A DNA stretch of 64,000 nucleotides from an uncultured Bacteroidia bacterium (GCA_902801205.1 CADCHE010000006.1:244545-308544); one strand, 5' to 3'; positions 7,809 to 16,760 are shown, numbered from the stretch's first letter. The notes: generated by a model from the sequence alone, not told the origin. Numbers and translations: made by a program.

Positions 7809-9824
7809 ATGAATATCGGGCCTGCCTGCCTGTTGGCCGCGGCCCTTCTGCTCTGTCTTCCTGCAGCCGGCGCACCGCCCCGGAAGCGGATGCGTGACTG
7901 GGGACTGACTCCCGGCGTGATGCATCCGGGCGCACACAATGCCATCACCGACGTCCCCGGCGTCAAGGTCGGTCACCTGACGAAGATCGGCGGGGAGGAT
8001 ATGCGCACGGGAGTGACGGCTGTCTTGCCGCATGGCGGCGACCTCTTCCGGAAGAAAGTGCCCGCCGCCGTCTATACGGGAAACGGATTCGGCAAGCTGG
8101 CCGGGTCGACGCAGGTCGCCGAACTCGGCTGCATCGAGGCCCCGATCCTGCTGACGAACACGCTGAACGTGCCGGAGGCCTTGAGCGGCGGTATCGAGTA
8201 CATGCTCGGGCTGCCCGGGAACGAAGACATCGGATCGGTCAACGTCGTGGTCGGCGAGACCAACGACGGTGTGCTGAACAACGTCCGTGCGCGGTATGTC
8301 ACCAAAGAGGATGTGCTGCAGGCCATCACTTCCGCCCATGACGGGCCGGTGGAGGAAGGGAACGTGGGCGCCGGCACGGGGACCGTCGCGTTCGGTTACA
8401 AAGGCGGTATCGGCACCGCATCCCGGGTCCTTCCGGCGTCGCTCGGCGGCTACACCGTCGGCGTGCTCGCCCAGACCAATTACGGGGGCAACCTCCAGAT
8501 CGACGGCATCAAGGCGGACGAACTGCTGGGCCGGACGCCGTACCGGCAGCAGATCGCCGCGCAGGATGTCGACGGGTCGTGCATGATCATCGTGGCGACG
8601 GACGCGCCTGTGGACGCCCGGAACCTGGAGCGGATGGCCAAGCGGGCCGTCATGGGCCTGGCCAAGACGGGCGGCATCGCCGCCAACGGCAGCGGCGACT
8701 ATGTCATTGCCTTCTCCAACTGCCCGGACAACCTGATCGACCCTTCGGCCGGCCTGTACAAGCCGGTCCTGCTGCCGAACGAAGCCATGTCCCCCCTCTT
8801 CATGGCCACGATCGAGGCGGTGGAGGAGGCGTTGTGGGATTCGCTCTTCGCCGCGGAGACGATGACCGGCCGGGACGGCCGTACCGTTCCTGCGCTCGAC
8901 CCGTCCGCACTCGGGCTGACCTATGCGCCCAAGGACGCCATCCGCGCCTGCGACCTGCGGGTCCGGGATCCCTTCATCATCGTGGACAATGGAGCTTACT
9001 ACTTGATATCCAGTAAGAAACAGAAGGACGGGACCCGCTGCTTGCAGGCTTTTGAAAGTGCCGACCTCGAATACTGGTTCCCGAAAGGAATCGTCTCGGA
9101 AGTCCCCGAAGGGTACCTCGGAACACACGACTGGTGGGCTCCGGACACATATTATTATAACGGGAAATACTATGTCTTCGTGACGATTTCCAACCCGGAT
9201 GCGGGCATCCTGCGGGGAACGACCATTTTCCGCTCCGACGACGGAGTGCTCGGCCCTTACCGTCCCCTTCTTACCGGCGACCGGATCAACGTGACGCCGG
9301 AAGGATACCAGTGCCTGGACGGGTCCCTGTATATCGACCCCAAGGGCCGTCCCTGGATGGTCTACTGCGTCGAGTGGAACGGACCCAATGTGCAGGACTA
9401 CGTGGGCGAAATCTGGGCCGTCCGCCTGAAGAAGGACTTCACCGGTACGGAAGGGAAACCGCACCGCCTGTTCAAAGCCTCCGAAGCCCCCTGGCTTGCA
9501 GAGGATGTCGGGAACAAGGTGACGGATGCGCCGTTCATCGTAACGGACCCTGCGACGGGCCGCCTGATCATGATGTGGTCCAGCTTCGGGCCGACGGGCC
9601 ATGCCCGCTACGGCATCCTCCAGTCCTATTCCGACAACGGCATCCTGGGGCCCTGGGTACACACCGACAAGGTGCTCTTCACCGAGGATGGCGGGCATTC
9701 GATGGCGTTTACCGATCTGGAAGGGAACCTGCGTATCTCCTTCCACTGCCCGAACAGCGGGACGGAGACGCTCACCATCAAGCGCGCCGTCATATCCGAC
9801 GGGCTGTTGAAGCTGACGGATTGA
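7809..9824 (+). CDS. Secreted fusion of S58 (DmpA/BapA) peptidase and GH43 glycosidase
   Basis: 671 residues from the ATG at 7809 (677 if 7791 is used). A signal peptide (about 1-22) is followed by a DmpA-family N-terminal nucleophile peptidase, residues about 28-365: DVPGVKVGH, ETNDGVLNN, GNVGAGTGTVAFGYKGGIGTA, and DGSCMIIVATDAP, where the Gly-Ser bond at Ser 257 is the family autocleavage site and Ser the nucleophile. With no stop or frame change it runs into a complete GH43 five-bladed propeller from about 378: LRVRDPFI with the catalytic base Asp 387, DWWAPDTYYYNGKYYVF, CLDGSLYIDPKGRPWMVY, SEAPW, VTDAPFI and DGGHSMAF. The GH43 part has no signal peptide of its own. I know of no standard family with this order. 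It could be a real fusion or a deletion/assembly join of two neighbouring genes. Confidence 0.9.
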   Translation: MNIGPACLLAAALLLCLPAAGAPPRKRMRDWGLTPGVMHPGAHNAITDVPGVKVGHLTKIGGEDMRTGVTAVLPHGGDLFRKKVPAAVYTGNGFGKLAGSTQVAELGCIEAPILLTNTLNVPEALSGGIEYMLGLPGNEDIGSVNVVVGETNDGVLNNVRARYVTKEDVLQAITSAHDGPVEEGNVGAGTGTVAFGYKGGIGTASRVLPASLGGYTVGVLAQTNYGGNLQIDGIKADELLGRTPYRQQIAAQDVDGSCMIIVATDAPVDARNLERMAKRAVMGLAKTGGIAANGSGDYVIAFSNCPDNLIDPSAGLYKPVLLPNEAMSPLFMATIEAVEEALWDSLFAAETMTGRDGRTVPALDPSALGLTYAPKDAIRACDLRVRDPFIIVDNGAYYLISSKKQKDGTRCLQAFESADLEYWFPKGIVSEVPEGYLGTHDWWAPDTYYYNGKYYVFVTISNPDAGILRGTTIFRSDDGVLGPYRPLLTGDRINVTPEGYQCLDGSLYIDPKGRPWMVYCVEWNGPNVQDYVGEIWAVRLKKDFTGTEGKPHRLFKASEAPWLAEDVGNKVTDAPFIVTDPATGRLIMMWSSFGPTGHARYGILQSYSDNGILGPWVHTDKVLFTEDGGHSMAFTDLEGNLRISFHCPNSGTETLTIKRAVISDGLLKLTD

Positions 9825-9863
9825 GTTTTCTGCGGAAGTAGCGTTACATAACGGACTTTTTGC

Positions 9864-9871
9864 TAATTTTG
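9864..9871 (+). promoter_or_regulatory. -7 box of the SEC-C gene
   Basis: TAATTTTG ends 5 nt before the ATG at 9877, implying a very short or absent 5' leader. No convincing -33 box. Confidence 0.5.
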
Positions 9872-9876
9872 CGGCG

Positions 9877-11043
9877 ATGAAACGCAGTACGGAAGAAATC
9901 AGCAAGGCGCTGGAAGCCTTCCCGAAGATGGACCTGGAGGATATCCGGAACTTCTTCGGGGCGGCGGTCCCGTCACGCGTGTGCAAGCGGGACTTCGTCG
10001 AGCAGTTGGGCGCCTTCATCGTGGACCGCCCCGCGGAGTGGCTCGGCAGGATGCCGGAGCGCGACCTGCACCTGCTGTCGACGCTGGTGAAGGCCGGCCC
10101 CGACGTGCCCGTGGAGGTGGATTACCCCGATTACCCCTCCGTCCTGGAAACGGTCCGGCTCCTCTCTTCCGACAACTCCGATCCCGAGATCCAGCGCCTG
10201 TGGATTTCGAAGGAACTGTACGATGTCGTCGCACCGCACCTTGCCGACGCCCTGGAGGCGGGGGAGAAGGACGGTTCGTTCGAACTCGACCGGGCGATCC
10301 TGGGTTACCTGAACCTTTACGGCGCCCTGCCCGCCGCGCATATGCGGGTGGTGATGCAGGACTACTGGGAATACACCGGCCGCGGCCGGTACCGCGATTT
10401 CCTGCGCCGTTTCGAAGAAGCCCCGGCCGCCAAGCTGTGCCGGTACATCATCGATGGCGAAGAATATTTCGTCGCTCCCGGCATCTCCGACCCCGAGTCG
10501 CTGGTGCTGCGGCAGGAGGAGAATGCGGAGAAGATCGACGATTTCCCCGCCTATTCGGTCCAGGAGGTGCTGGAGGCCGGCAGCGAAGCTCCTTTCTTCA
10601 CGTTCCGCCTCGGGTCGCCGCAGGGCCAGGCCCTGCTCGGCCTGCTGCACGACCTCGGCTACAACGACGCAGAGTCGCGCCGCGACGCGCACGACATCTG
10701 GATGACCTCCCAGATGGTCGAGGAGGGCGATACGACCGAGGCCATCTTCGCCAGCGTGAACCGGGTGCAGGACGAGATCGAGTCGTTCGACTTCTACAAC
10801 GAGGCGATGCAGGTCATCGCCGATTATGCGAACATCCTGCCCAAGTGGCTGCTGATGGGGCATTGTCCCGACGAGGTCCATATGATGAAGGTGGTCCTCC
10901 GCAGCGACTCCGGCCAGCTGGAGCGCATCGTGAAGGAGAATCCGACGATGGGGCTTTTCGTCCCGGCGGCGCCCCTGTATGCCCCCTGTCCCTGCGGCAG
11001 CGGCCTGTCCTACAAGTTCTGCCACGGAAAATACATGAACTGA
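9877..11043 (+). CDS. Unknown cytoplasmic protein with C-terminal SEC-C zinc motif
   Basis: 388 residues without signal peptide or membrane segment, acidic and mostly helical in composition. The only recognisable motif is the last 17 residues, CPCGSGLSYKFCHGKY, a SEC-C type zinc site (CxCGSGxxxKxCHG) like that at the end of SecA. The rest shows repeated short helices with Glu/Asp-rich faces and no catalytic signature. SEC-C motifs occur at the end of many unrelated proteins and do not by themselves give a function. It stands alone between the S58-GH43 gene and convergent trmD, with its own -7 box and a stem-loop after it. Confidence 0.85.
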   Translation: MKRSTEEISKALEAFPKMDLEDIRNFFGAAVPSRVCKRDFVEQLGAFIVDRPAEWLGRMPERDLHLLSTLVKAGPDVPVEVDYPDYPSVLETVRLLSSDNSDPEIQRLWISKELYDVVAPHLADALEAGEKDGSFELDRAILGYLNLYGALPAAHMRVVMQDYWEYTGRGRYRDFLRRFEEAPAAKLCRYIIDGEEYFVAPGISDPESLVLRQEENAEKIDDFPAYSVQEVLEAGSEAPFFTFRLGSPQGQALLGLLHDLGYNDAESRRDAHDIWMTSQMVEEGDTTEAIFASVNRVQDEIESFDFYNEAMQVIADYANILPKWLLMGHCPDEVHMMKVVLRSDSGQLERIVKENPTMGLFVPAAPLYAPCPCGSGLSYKFCHGKYMN

Positions 11044-11070
11044 CCCTGGGTGGAAAGGGTATGAAAGCAG

Positions 11071-11096
11071 CAAAGTCCGCTTCGCAGCGGACTTTG
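11071..11096. terminator. Perfect 11-bp stem-loop between convergent genes
   Basis: CAAAGTCCGCT and AGCGGACTTTG flank the loop TCGC. It lies 27 nt after the SEC-C stop and about 95 nt beyond the trmD stop. No T run follows on either strand, so it may be a factor-dependent terminator or an mRNA 3'-end stabiliser rather than a classical intrinsic terminator. The rest of 11044-11190 is AT-rich without a recognisable gene. Confidence 0.5.
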
Positions 11097-11190
11097 TCGG
11101 TTATTCAGTAGTGTATTAGTATATCGCCTTGTATAAAGGTCTTGCAGTTAGAGTTTTTGCTTTCACCTGCAAAAATAATCATTTTCTTCT

Positions 11191-11901
11191 TCAATCCAAG
11201 GATTTCGTATTATTTTCCGCCGGCTTCTCTTCCAGCAGGCCGGGGCGCAGCTGTTTCGTGCGCAGGAGGGCCTGCTCGTCCTGCCAGGCGCGGATCCGTT
11301 TCGGATTCCCGCTGAGCAGCACCTCCGGCACTTTCCAGCCTTTGTAGTCGGCCGGCCGGGTGTAGACGGGCGGGGAGAGGAGGCCGTCCTGGAAACTGTC
11401 GCTCAGGGCGGACGTCTCGTCGGTGATGGCGCCGGGCAGGAGGCGGACGATCGCGTCGGCCAGCAGGGCCGCGGGGATCTCGCCGCCGCTCACGACATAG
11501 TCGCCCACCGAGATTTCCCGGGTGACCAGGTGCTCGCGGATCCGGTGGTCGATGCCTTTGTAGTGGCCGCAGAGCAGGATGATGTTCTCCTTGAGGGACA
11601 GTTCGTTGGCAACGGGCTGGGTGAGCAGTTCCCCGTCCGGGGAGAGGTAGATCACTTCGTCGTATGTCCGCTCGGCGCGGAGTTCTTCGATCATCTTTTC
11701 GACGGGCTCCACCATCATCACCATGCCGGCGTCTCCGCCGTAGCAGTAGTCGTCCACGCTCAGGTGCGGACCGATGCCGTATTTCCGGATGTTCCAGACA
11801 TTGATTTCCACGACGCCCTTCTTGCGGGCGCGGCCGACAATGGAGTGGGCCAGCGGGCTTTCGAGCAGTTCGGGTACAACTGTCAGAATGTCAATGCGCA
11901 T
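11191..11901 (-). CDS. trmD: tRNA (guanine-37-N1)-methyltransferase
   Basis: 236 residues, SPOUT-class trefoil-knot methyltransferase that makes m1G37 next to the anticodon to prevent frameshifting. Diagnostic motifs are [13 protein letters not shown] at the start, [40 protein letters not shown] (SAM pocket) and [11 protein letters not shown], then [19 protein letters not shown]. The upstream in-frame extension was not used because the family begins at MRIDI and a -7 box lies at 11923-11930. It is divergent from the DUF349 gene. Confidence 0.97.
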   Translation of the reverse strand: MRIDILTVVPELLESPLAHSIVGRARKKGVVEINVWNIRKYGIGPHLSVDDYCYGGDAGMVMMVEPVEKMIEELRAERTYDEVIYLSPDGELLTQPVANELSLKENIILLCGHYKGIDHRIREHLVTREISVGDYVVSGGEIPAALLADAIVRLLPGAITDETSALSDSFQDGLLSPPVYTRPADYKGWKVPEVLLSGNPKRIRAWQDEQALLRTKQLRPGLLEEKPAENNTKSLD

Positions 11902-11922
11902 ATTCTTTTTTGATTCGTTTTG

Positions 11923-11960
11923 CAAAAATAGGAAAATTAAAAGGAAAAATGGTATATTTG
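11923..11960. promoter_or_regulatory. Divergent -7 boxes for trmD and the DUF349 gene
   Basis: Minus strand: TATTTTTG at 11923-11930, 22 nt before the trmD ATG. Plus strand: TATATTTG at 11953-11960, 51 nt before the DUF349 ATG. The two boxes are only 22 bp apart, so polymerase binding at one should interfere with the other. Confidence 0.5.
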
Positions 11961-12011
11961 TAAGTCGCAAGAATTGCTTGCGGCCATGTGCAACTCAAAA
12001 AATACTGCGTT

Positions 12012-14141
12012 ATGAGCGAGGAAAAGATTCCTGAGGCCGGCAACCAGGCCCCAGATGTAGCGGAAACTTCCAAGACCCTGAAAGAGAAACTTGGCGAGTT
12101 GGCGGACAAGGTCCAGGACACGTTGGGAGAGATCGGTGACAAGATCGAAGATGTCGCCGAAAAGCTCGACGATCTCTCGGACCGCGCCGAAGACGTGATC
12201 GACGACCTGAAGGATAAGGCCGCCGACGCGTGGGACGACGTAAAGGATGCCGCTGAAGGCCTGAAACAGCAGGTCGCCGAAAAATTGGACGACTTGAAGG
12301 AAGCCGTGAACGAAAAAGCCGAACCCGCTCCTGCGCAGGAGGAACCGAAGCCCGAACCGGAAGAAGCGCCGAAGGCGGAGGAATCCCAGGAAGAGCCGAA
12401 GGCCGAACCTGAGAAACCGGTCGACCTGGCCGCCCTGAGCCTGGCGGAACTCTCCGACCTGTTCGACAAGCTGTCGCAGGATGAAAACCGGATGACCCGC
12501 TACAAGGAGGCGGAGGCCATCAAATCCGCTTTCTACAAGCGTCTCTCCAAGGAGAAGGCGGAGGCCGGTTTCGGTGCTGCCGTCGACGAGCCGTCTTCCC
12601 GTGAGGACGTGGTCGAGGAGGCCGAGGCACCTGCCACCGACACTGAACGCGAGAATCCTTTCTCCGCCATCGAGATGGCTTTCAAGGGCGTCTACGCCAA
12701 CTACAAGCGCGAACGCGCCGAATACAACCGCCAGCAGGACGCCCGCCGCGAAGAGAACTTCGTGAAGAAGCAGGCCGTCATCGACGAGCTCAAGGCGCTG
12801 GTCGAGGCGCAGGAGGACGTCAACTCCACGTTCCCGGCCTTCCGTGAGCTCCAGAACCGCTGGCGTGAGATCGGGCCGGTCCCTGCGACCAAGTTCCGTG
12901 ACCTGAACGACAGCTACCAGTACTATGTCGAGAAGTTCTACGACATGGTGAAGATCAACCGCGAGCTCCGTGACCTGGACTTCAAGAAGAACCTGGAGGC
13001 CAAGCAGGAATTCTGCGAGGCGGCGGAGAAGCTGGCGGAGAACGAGAACATCGTCGCTGCGTTCCACGAACTGCAGAAGCTGCACGAGCAGTGGAAGGAG
13101 TTCGGCCCCGTGGCGAAGGAGTTCCGCGATTCGATCTGGGACCGTTTCAAGGCGGCCACCGCTGTGATCAACAAGAAATACCAGGCCTATTTCGAGGGCC
13201 AGAAGGAAAAGCAGCACGAGAACCTCGAGGAGAAGACGCGCCTGTGCGAGCAGGTCGAGGAGATCGCCGCGAAGGAGGTCGCCACTTCCAACGAGTGGAA
13301 CACCCTCTCGGCGCAGATCGAGGAAATCCAGAAGAAGTGGCGGACGATCGGCTTCGCGACGAAGAAAGACAATCAGAAGATCTACGACCGTTTCCGCGCC
13401 GCCTGCGACAAGTTCTTCACCCGCAAGCGCGAATACTATGCGCAGTTCAAGGACACGATGTCCGAGAACGTGGAGAAGAAACTGGCGCTGATCGAGCAGG
13501 CCGAGGCCCTCAAGGACAGCACGGAATGGAAGAAGACGACGGAGGCCCTGATTGCCCTGCAGAAGCAGTGGAAGGAGATCGGAGCCGTGCCGCGCAAGCG
13601 TTCCGAGCAGCTTTGGAAGCGTTTCCGCGAGGCGTGCGACACCTTCTTCGAGGCCCGCGACAAGAATGCGAAGCCCGAGAACGACTACTACGGCAACCTG
13701 AAGGCGAAGCGCGCCCTCGTCGAGGAGATCCGCGCCTTCGAACTGCCGGAAGGCGGCGACGCCCTCGCGGCGGCGCAGGAGTTCCTCTCCCGCTGGCAGT
13801 CGATCGGCTTCGTGCCGTTCAAGGAAAAGGAGAATATCCAGAATGCCTTCTCCGAGGCGATGCAGGCCAAGTTCCCTGACTTCCAGATCCGGGGAAGCCG
13901 TCCTTCCGGCGGCCGCGGCCCTGCACAGCGCAAGCCGCTGTCCGAGAAGGACCGGCTGGTACAGGAGTACAACAAACTGCAGCAGGACATCGATACGTAT
14001 GAGAACAACATCGGTTTCTTCTCTGCATCCAAGAACTCCGAGCCGCTTATCAAGCAGATGCAGGAGCGGATCGAGGCTGCAAAACTGGAACTGAAGGCGT
14101 TGGAGGAAAAGATCCGTCAGGCTGAGGCGAGCGAGGAGTAG
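12012..14141 (+). CDS. DUF349 repeat coiled-coil protein with amphipathic N-terminus
   Basis: 709 residues. Residues about 20-105 are a run of acidic/basic heptads (LGELADKVQDTLGEIGDKIE and so on) like LEA or YtxH-type amphipathic helices. A Pro/Glu/Ala linker (about 107-140) follows, then a conserved LAALSLAELSDLFDKLSQ segment. From about 215 there are at least four DUF349 repeats recognisable by LQNRWREIGPVP, LHEQWKEFGPV, IQKKWRTIGFAT, LQKQWKEIGAVP and FLSRWQSIGFVP, each followed by a helical F/R-rich segment. A C-terminal coiled coil ends the protein. No enzyme motif. Function is unknown; it is the first gene of a unit with yidC and the YggS gene. Confidence 0.9.
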   Translation: MSEEKIPEAGNQAPDVAETSKTLKEKLGELADKVQDTLGEIGDKIEDVAEKLDDLSDRAEDVIDDLKDKAADAWDDVKDAAEGLKQQVAEKLDDLKEAVNEKAEPAPAQEEPKPEPEEAPKAEESQEEPKAEPEKPVDLAALSLAELSDLFDKLSQDENRMTRYKEAEAIKSAFYKRLSKEKAEAGFGAAVDEPSSREDVVEEAEAPATDTERENPFSAIEMAFKGVYANYKRERAEYNRQQDARREENFVKKQAVIDELKALVEAQEDVNSTFPAFRELQNRWREIGPVPATKFRDLNDSYQYYVEKFYDMVKINRELRDLDFKKNLEAKQEFCEAAEKLAENENIVAAFHELQKLHEQWKEFGPVAKEFRDSIWDRFKAATAVINKKYQAYFEGQKEKQHENLEEKTRLCEQVEEIAAKEVATSNEWNTLSAQIEEIQKKWRTIGFATKKDNQKIYDRFRAACDKFFTRKREYYAQFKDTMSENVEKKLALIEQAEALKDSTEWKKTTEALIALQKQWKEIGAVPRKRSEQLWKRFREACDTFFEARDKNAKPENDYYGNLKAKRALVEEIRAFELPEGGDALAAAQEFLSRWQSIGFVPFKEKENIQNAFSEAMQAKFPDFQIRGSRPSGGRGPAQRKPLSEKDRLVQEYNKLQQDIDTYENNIGFFSASKNSEPLIKQMQERIEAAKLELKALEEKIRQAEASEE

Positions 14142-14147
14142 GGGAGA

Positions 14148-16016
14148 ATGGACAAGAATACGATTATCGGACTCCTTCTGATGGGGTTGGTCCTGTTCGG
14201 ATTCACCTTCTATCAGAACAAGCAATATCAGAAGCAGGCGGCCTGGCAGGCCCATCTGGACTCCATCGCCGCCGTGGAACAGTACAAGGCGGATTCCGCT
14301 GCGGCGGCCGTTGCGGCGGTCACCGATACGGCTTCGGTGCCGGTCTTCACGGCCGGCCCTTCCGGCGCCGTCTACAAGGATTCCCTCCTCTCCAGCTCGC
14401 ATGACGCAGCCGGCGAGCTGGTCACCTTGGCCAACGAGCGGATCGAAGTCGTCTTCACGACAAAGGGCGCCCAGCCCTACTCGGCCCGCCTGAAGGAATT
14501 CCAGAACTACGGCGGATCGGAACTGTATCTCTTCCGTCCCGAGGCGAGCCACCTGGGCATCCAGGTCTATGCCGGCGAAAACATCAACACCGCCGATTTC
14601 AACTTCACCCTCGTCGAAAAGACGGACTCGTCCGTCACGATGCGCCTGCCGTTCTCCGGCGGCGGATACATCCAGCAGGCCTATGTCCTGCGGAAGGATT
14701 CCTACAGCGTGGACGACCGGATCTCCTTTGTGGGGATGGAAGGCCTGATCCCGCGCAACGTCTCCTCCCTGGACATCGACTACTTCGTGACGATGCCCCG
14801 CATGGAGAAAGGCTACCGCAACGAGGTGCAGTACTCGAAACTGAACTATTATTTCGACGGCGAGAAGAAGCCTGAGATCCTCGGACGGGGCGGCCGTTCC
14901 GCGCAGCGGCGGGTCGACAACCGGATCTCCTGGTTTGCCTTCCAGCAGCAGTTCTTCTCCGCGATCGTCCGGGCACCGCAGGAGTTCTCCTCTTCGGAGT
15001 TCAACATCGCCTTCCAGCCCGAGGACGATCCCGACCGTAACCTGATGACCTGCGAGGCGCGTCTCCGGACCGACTTCAAGGCCGGTCAGCCGGAGACGGT
15101 GCTCCCGCTCGAATTCTACTTCGGCCCGAACCACTTCCGTACCCTCAAGTCGTATGACCACAAGTACGAGAAGATCATTCCGCTGGGCGGCTGGCTTGTC
15201 GGCTGGTTCACGCGGTACGTCATCATCCCGCTGTTCGACTTCCTGCACCGCTTCATTTCGAACTTCGGCATCATCATCCTCCTGATGACCATCTTCATCA
15301 AGATCGTCGTCTTCCCGTTCGCGTACAAGTCCTATTCTTCCTCCGCCAAGATGCAGGCCATCAAGCCGGAGATCGACAAACTGAATGCGAAGTATCCCAA
15401 GCAGGAGGACGCGATGAAGAAGCAGCAGGCGCAGATGGACCTGTACCGGCGCGCCGGCATCAGTCCGATGGGCGGATGCCTCCCGATGCTGCTCCAGTTC
15501 CCGATCCTGTGGGCGATGTTCCGCTTCTTCCCGGCTTCGATCGAGCTGCGTCAGCAGCCGTTCCTCTGGGCGGACGACCTGAGCGCCTATGATTCGATCG
15601 TGGACTTCGGCACGCGGGTCCCGCTGATCGGCGACCACCTGTCGCTCTTCGCCCTCCTGATGGCGGTGTCGATGTTCTTCTATTCGAAGATCACGACCGG
15701 GCAGCAGCCGGGTTCCGACGACCCGAACATGGCGAGCATGCGCTTCATGAGCGTTTGGATGATGCCGATCATGATGTTCTTCATCTGCAACAACCTGTCG
15801 TCCGGATTGAGCTACTATTACCTCCTCTCCAATCTGATCACGATGGCTGAGACCTGGGTCATTAAGAAATGGTTCGTGCATCCTGAGGAAATCATGGCGC
15901 GCCTGAAGGCATCCGAAGGCCAGAAACCTGCCAAGAGCAAGTGGCAGCAGCGGCTGGAAGAGGCGCAGAAGATGCAGCGCCAGATGGAGCAGCAGAAAAA
16001 GAACGGAAAGCGATGA
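14148..16016 (+). CDS. yidC: Membrane protein insertase YidC/Oxa1
   Basis: 622 residues, usual length for Gram-negative YidC. An N-terminal membrane anchor (about 4-22) is followed by the large periplasmic beta domain (to about 350) and the conserved core: a helix near 365-390 (ISNFGIIILLMTIFIKIVVF), the cytoplasmic hairpin with MQAIKPEIDKLNAKYP and YRRAGISPMGGCLPMLLQFP, and three further helices. A basic tail ends in KKNGKR. It inserts and folds inner-membrane proteins with or without SecYEG. ATG lies 6 nt after the DUF349 stop. Its stop overlaps the next start as ATGA. Confidence 0.98.
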   Translation: MDKNTIIGLLLMGLVLFGFTFYQNKQYQKQAAWQAHLDSIAAVEQYKADSAAAAVAAVTDTASVPVFTAGPSGAVYKDSLLSSSHDAAGELVTLANERIEVVFTTKGAQPYSARLKEFQNYGGSELYLFRPEASHLGIQVYAGENINTADFNFTLVEKTDSSVTMRLPFSGGGYIQQAYVLRKDSYSVDDRISFVGMEGLIPRNVSSLDIDYFVTMPRMEKGYRNEVQYSKLNYYFDGEKKPEILGRGGRSAQRRVDNRISWFAFQQQFFSAIVRAPQEFSSSEFNIAFQPEDDPDRNLMTCEARLRTDFKAGQPETVLPLEFYFGPNHFRTLKSYDHKYEKIIPLGGWLVGWFTRYVIIPLFDFLHRFISNFGIIILLMTIFIKIVVFPFAYKSYSSSAKMQAIKPEIDKLNAKYPKQEDAMKKQQAQMDLYRRAGISPMGGCLPMLLQFPILWAMFRFFPASIELRQQPFLWADDLSAYDSIVDFGTRVPLIGDHLSLFALLMAVSMFFYSKITTGQQPGSDDPNMASMRFMSVWMMPIMMFFICNNLSSGLSYYYLLSNLITMAETWVIKKWFVHPEEIMARLKASEGQKPAKSKWQQRLEEAQKMQRQMEQQKKNGKR

Positions 16017-16678
16017 TCGCCGAGCGTTTACAAAGCATTCAATCGGAACTGCCATCAGGAGTTGAACTGGTGGCAGTTTCCAAATTCCACCCTGCCGGTG
16101 AAATCCTCGAGGCCTATGCGGCCGGGCAGCGGGCGTTCGGCGAGAACCGTCCGCAGGAGTTCGCCGCGAAGGTGCCTTCCCTGCCGGCCGACATCCGCTG
16201 GCACTTTATCGGCCACTTGCAGACCAACAAGCTCAAGCTGGTCCTTCCGTATGCTGCGCTGGTGCAGTCCGTCGATTCCCGCCACTTGCTGGATGCCATC
16301 CAGGCATGGGGGGCGGCGAACGGGCGCATCGTCCCGATCCTGCTCGAGCTGCATCTGGGCGCGGAGGAGACCAAGGGCGGGTTCACGCAGGAGGAAATCA
16401 TGGCGGTGATGGACGAATACGCCTCCGGTGCCGCATCGCTGTCCTGCGTGCGGATCCGCGGCCTGATGGGCATGGCGACGAACACTGACGACGAGGATGT
16501 CGTACGGTCGGATTTTGCCCGGATCCGCGCCTTCAAGGACCGGCTTTCCGCCTTGCATCCGGCCCTGGCCGACTTCACCGAACTCTCGATCGGGATGTCC
16601 GGCGACTGGCGGATCGCCCTTGAATACGGGGCGACGATCGTCCGCATCGGCACGGCTATCTTCGGCCCGCGCAAGTAG
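16013..16678 (+). CDS. PLP-binding protein, YggS/PLPBP family
   Basis: 221 residues, fold-type III PLP-binding barrel. The PLP lysine is Lys 24 in LVAVSKFHP; further signatures are FGENRPQEF, WHFIGHLQTNK, RIRGLMGMAT and LSIGMSGDWRIALEYGATIVRIGTAIFG. Family members buffer PLP and affect amino-acid and keto-acid homeostasis; no catalytic reaction is firmly assigned. The start at 16013 overlaps the yidC stop by ATGA, showing translational coupling. Confidence 0.95.
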   Translation: MIAERLQSIQSELPSGVELVAVSKFHPAGEILEAYAAGQRAFGENRPQEFAAKVPSLPADIRWHFIGHLQTNKLKLVLPYAALVQSVDSRHLLDAIQAWGAANGRIVPILLELHLGAEETKGGFTQEEIMAVMDEYASGAASLSCVRIRGLMGMATNTDDEDVVRSDFARIRAFKDRLSALHPALADFTELSIGMSGDWRIALEYGATIVRIGTAIFGPRK

Positions 16679-16698
16679 GAATGCCCCTTTCCCGAGCT

Positions 16699-16731
16699 AA
16701 AAAAAGAAGCCGGCCAGTGATGGTCGGCTTC
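16699..16731 (-). terminator. Terminator of the OmpA-type lipoprotein gene
   Basis: On the minus strand a 10-bp stem (GAAGCCGACC pairing with GGCCGGCTTC, one G-T pair, loop ATCACT) is followed by seven T residues. It lies between the convergent yggS and ompA genes and may stop plus-strand transcription too, although there the stem is not followed by T residues. Confidence 0.85.
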
Positions 16732-16760
16732 TTCGGATATGCCCCGCGGGCGGGAATCGA

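Noticed and set aside
8890-8990. Frameshift or stop at the junction of the S58 and GH43 domains
   Set aside because: The frame is continuous through the junction and both domains are complete in that one frame; only a deletion or assembly join cannot be excluded.
7770-10019. Minus-strand extension of the nhaC frame by some 750 codons
   Set aside because: It runs antisense to the S58-GH43 gene and has no motifs; NhaC starts at 7769.
11937-16055. 1372-codon open frame on the minus strand
   Set aside because: It is antisense to the DUF349 gene and yidC, both of which have clear family motifs; long antisense frames are expected at this GC content.
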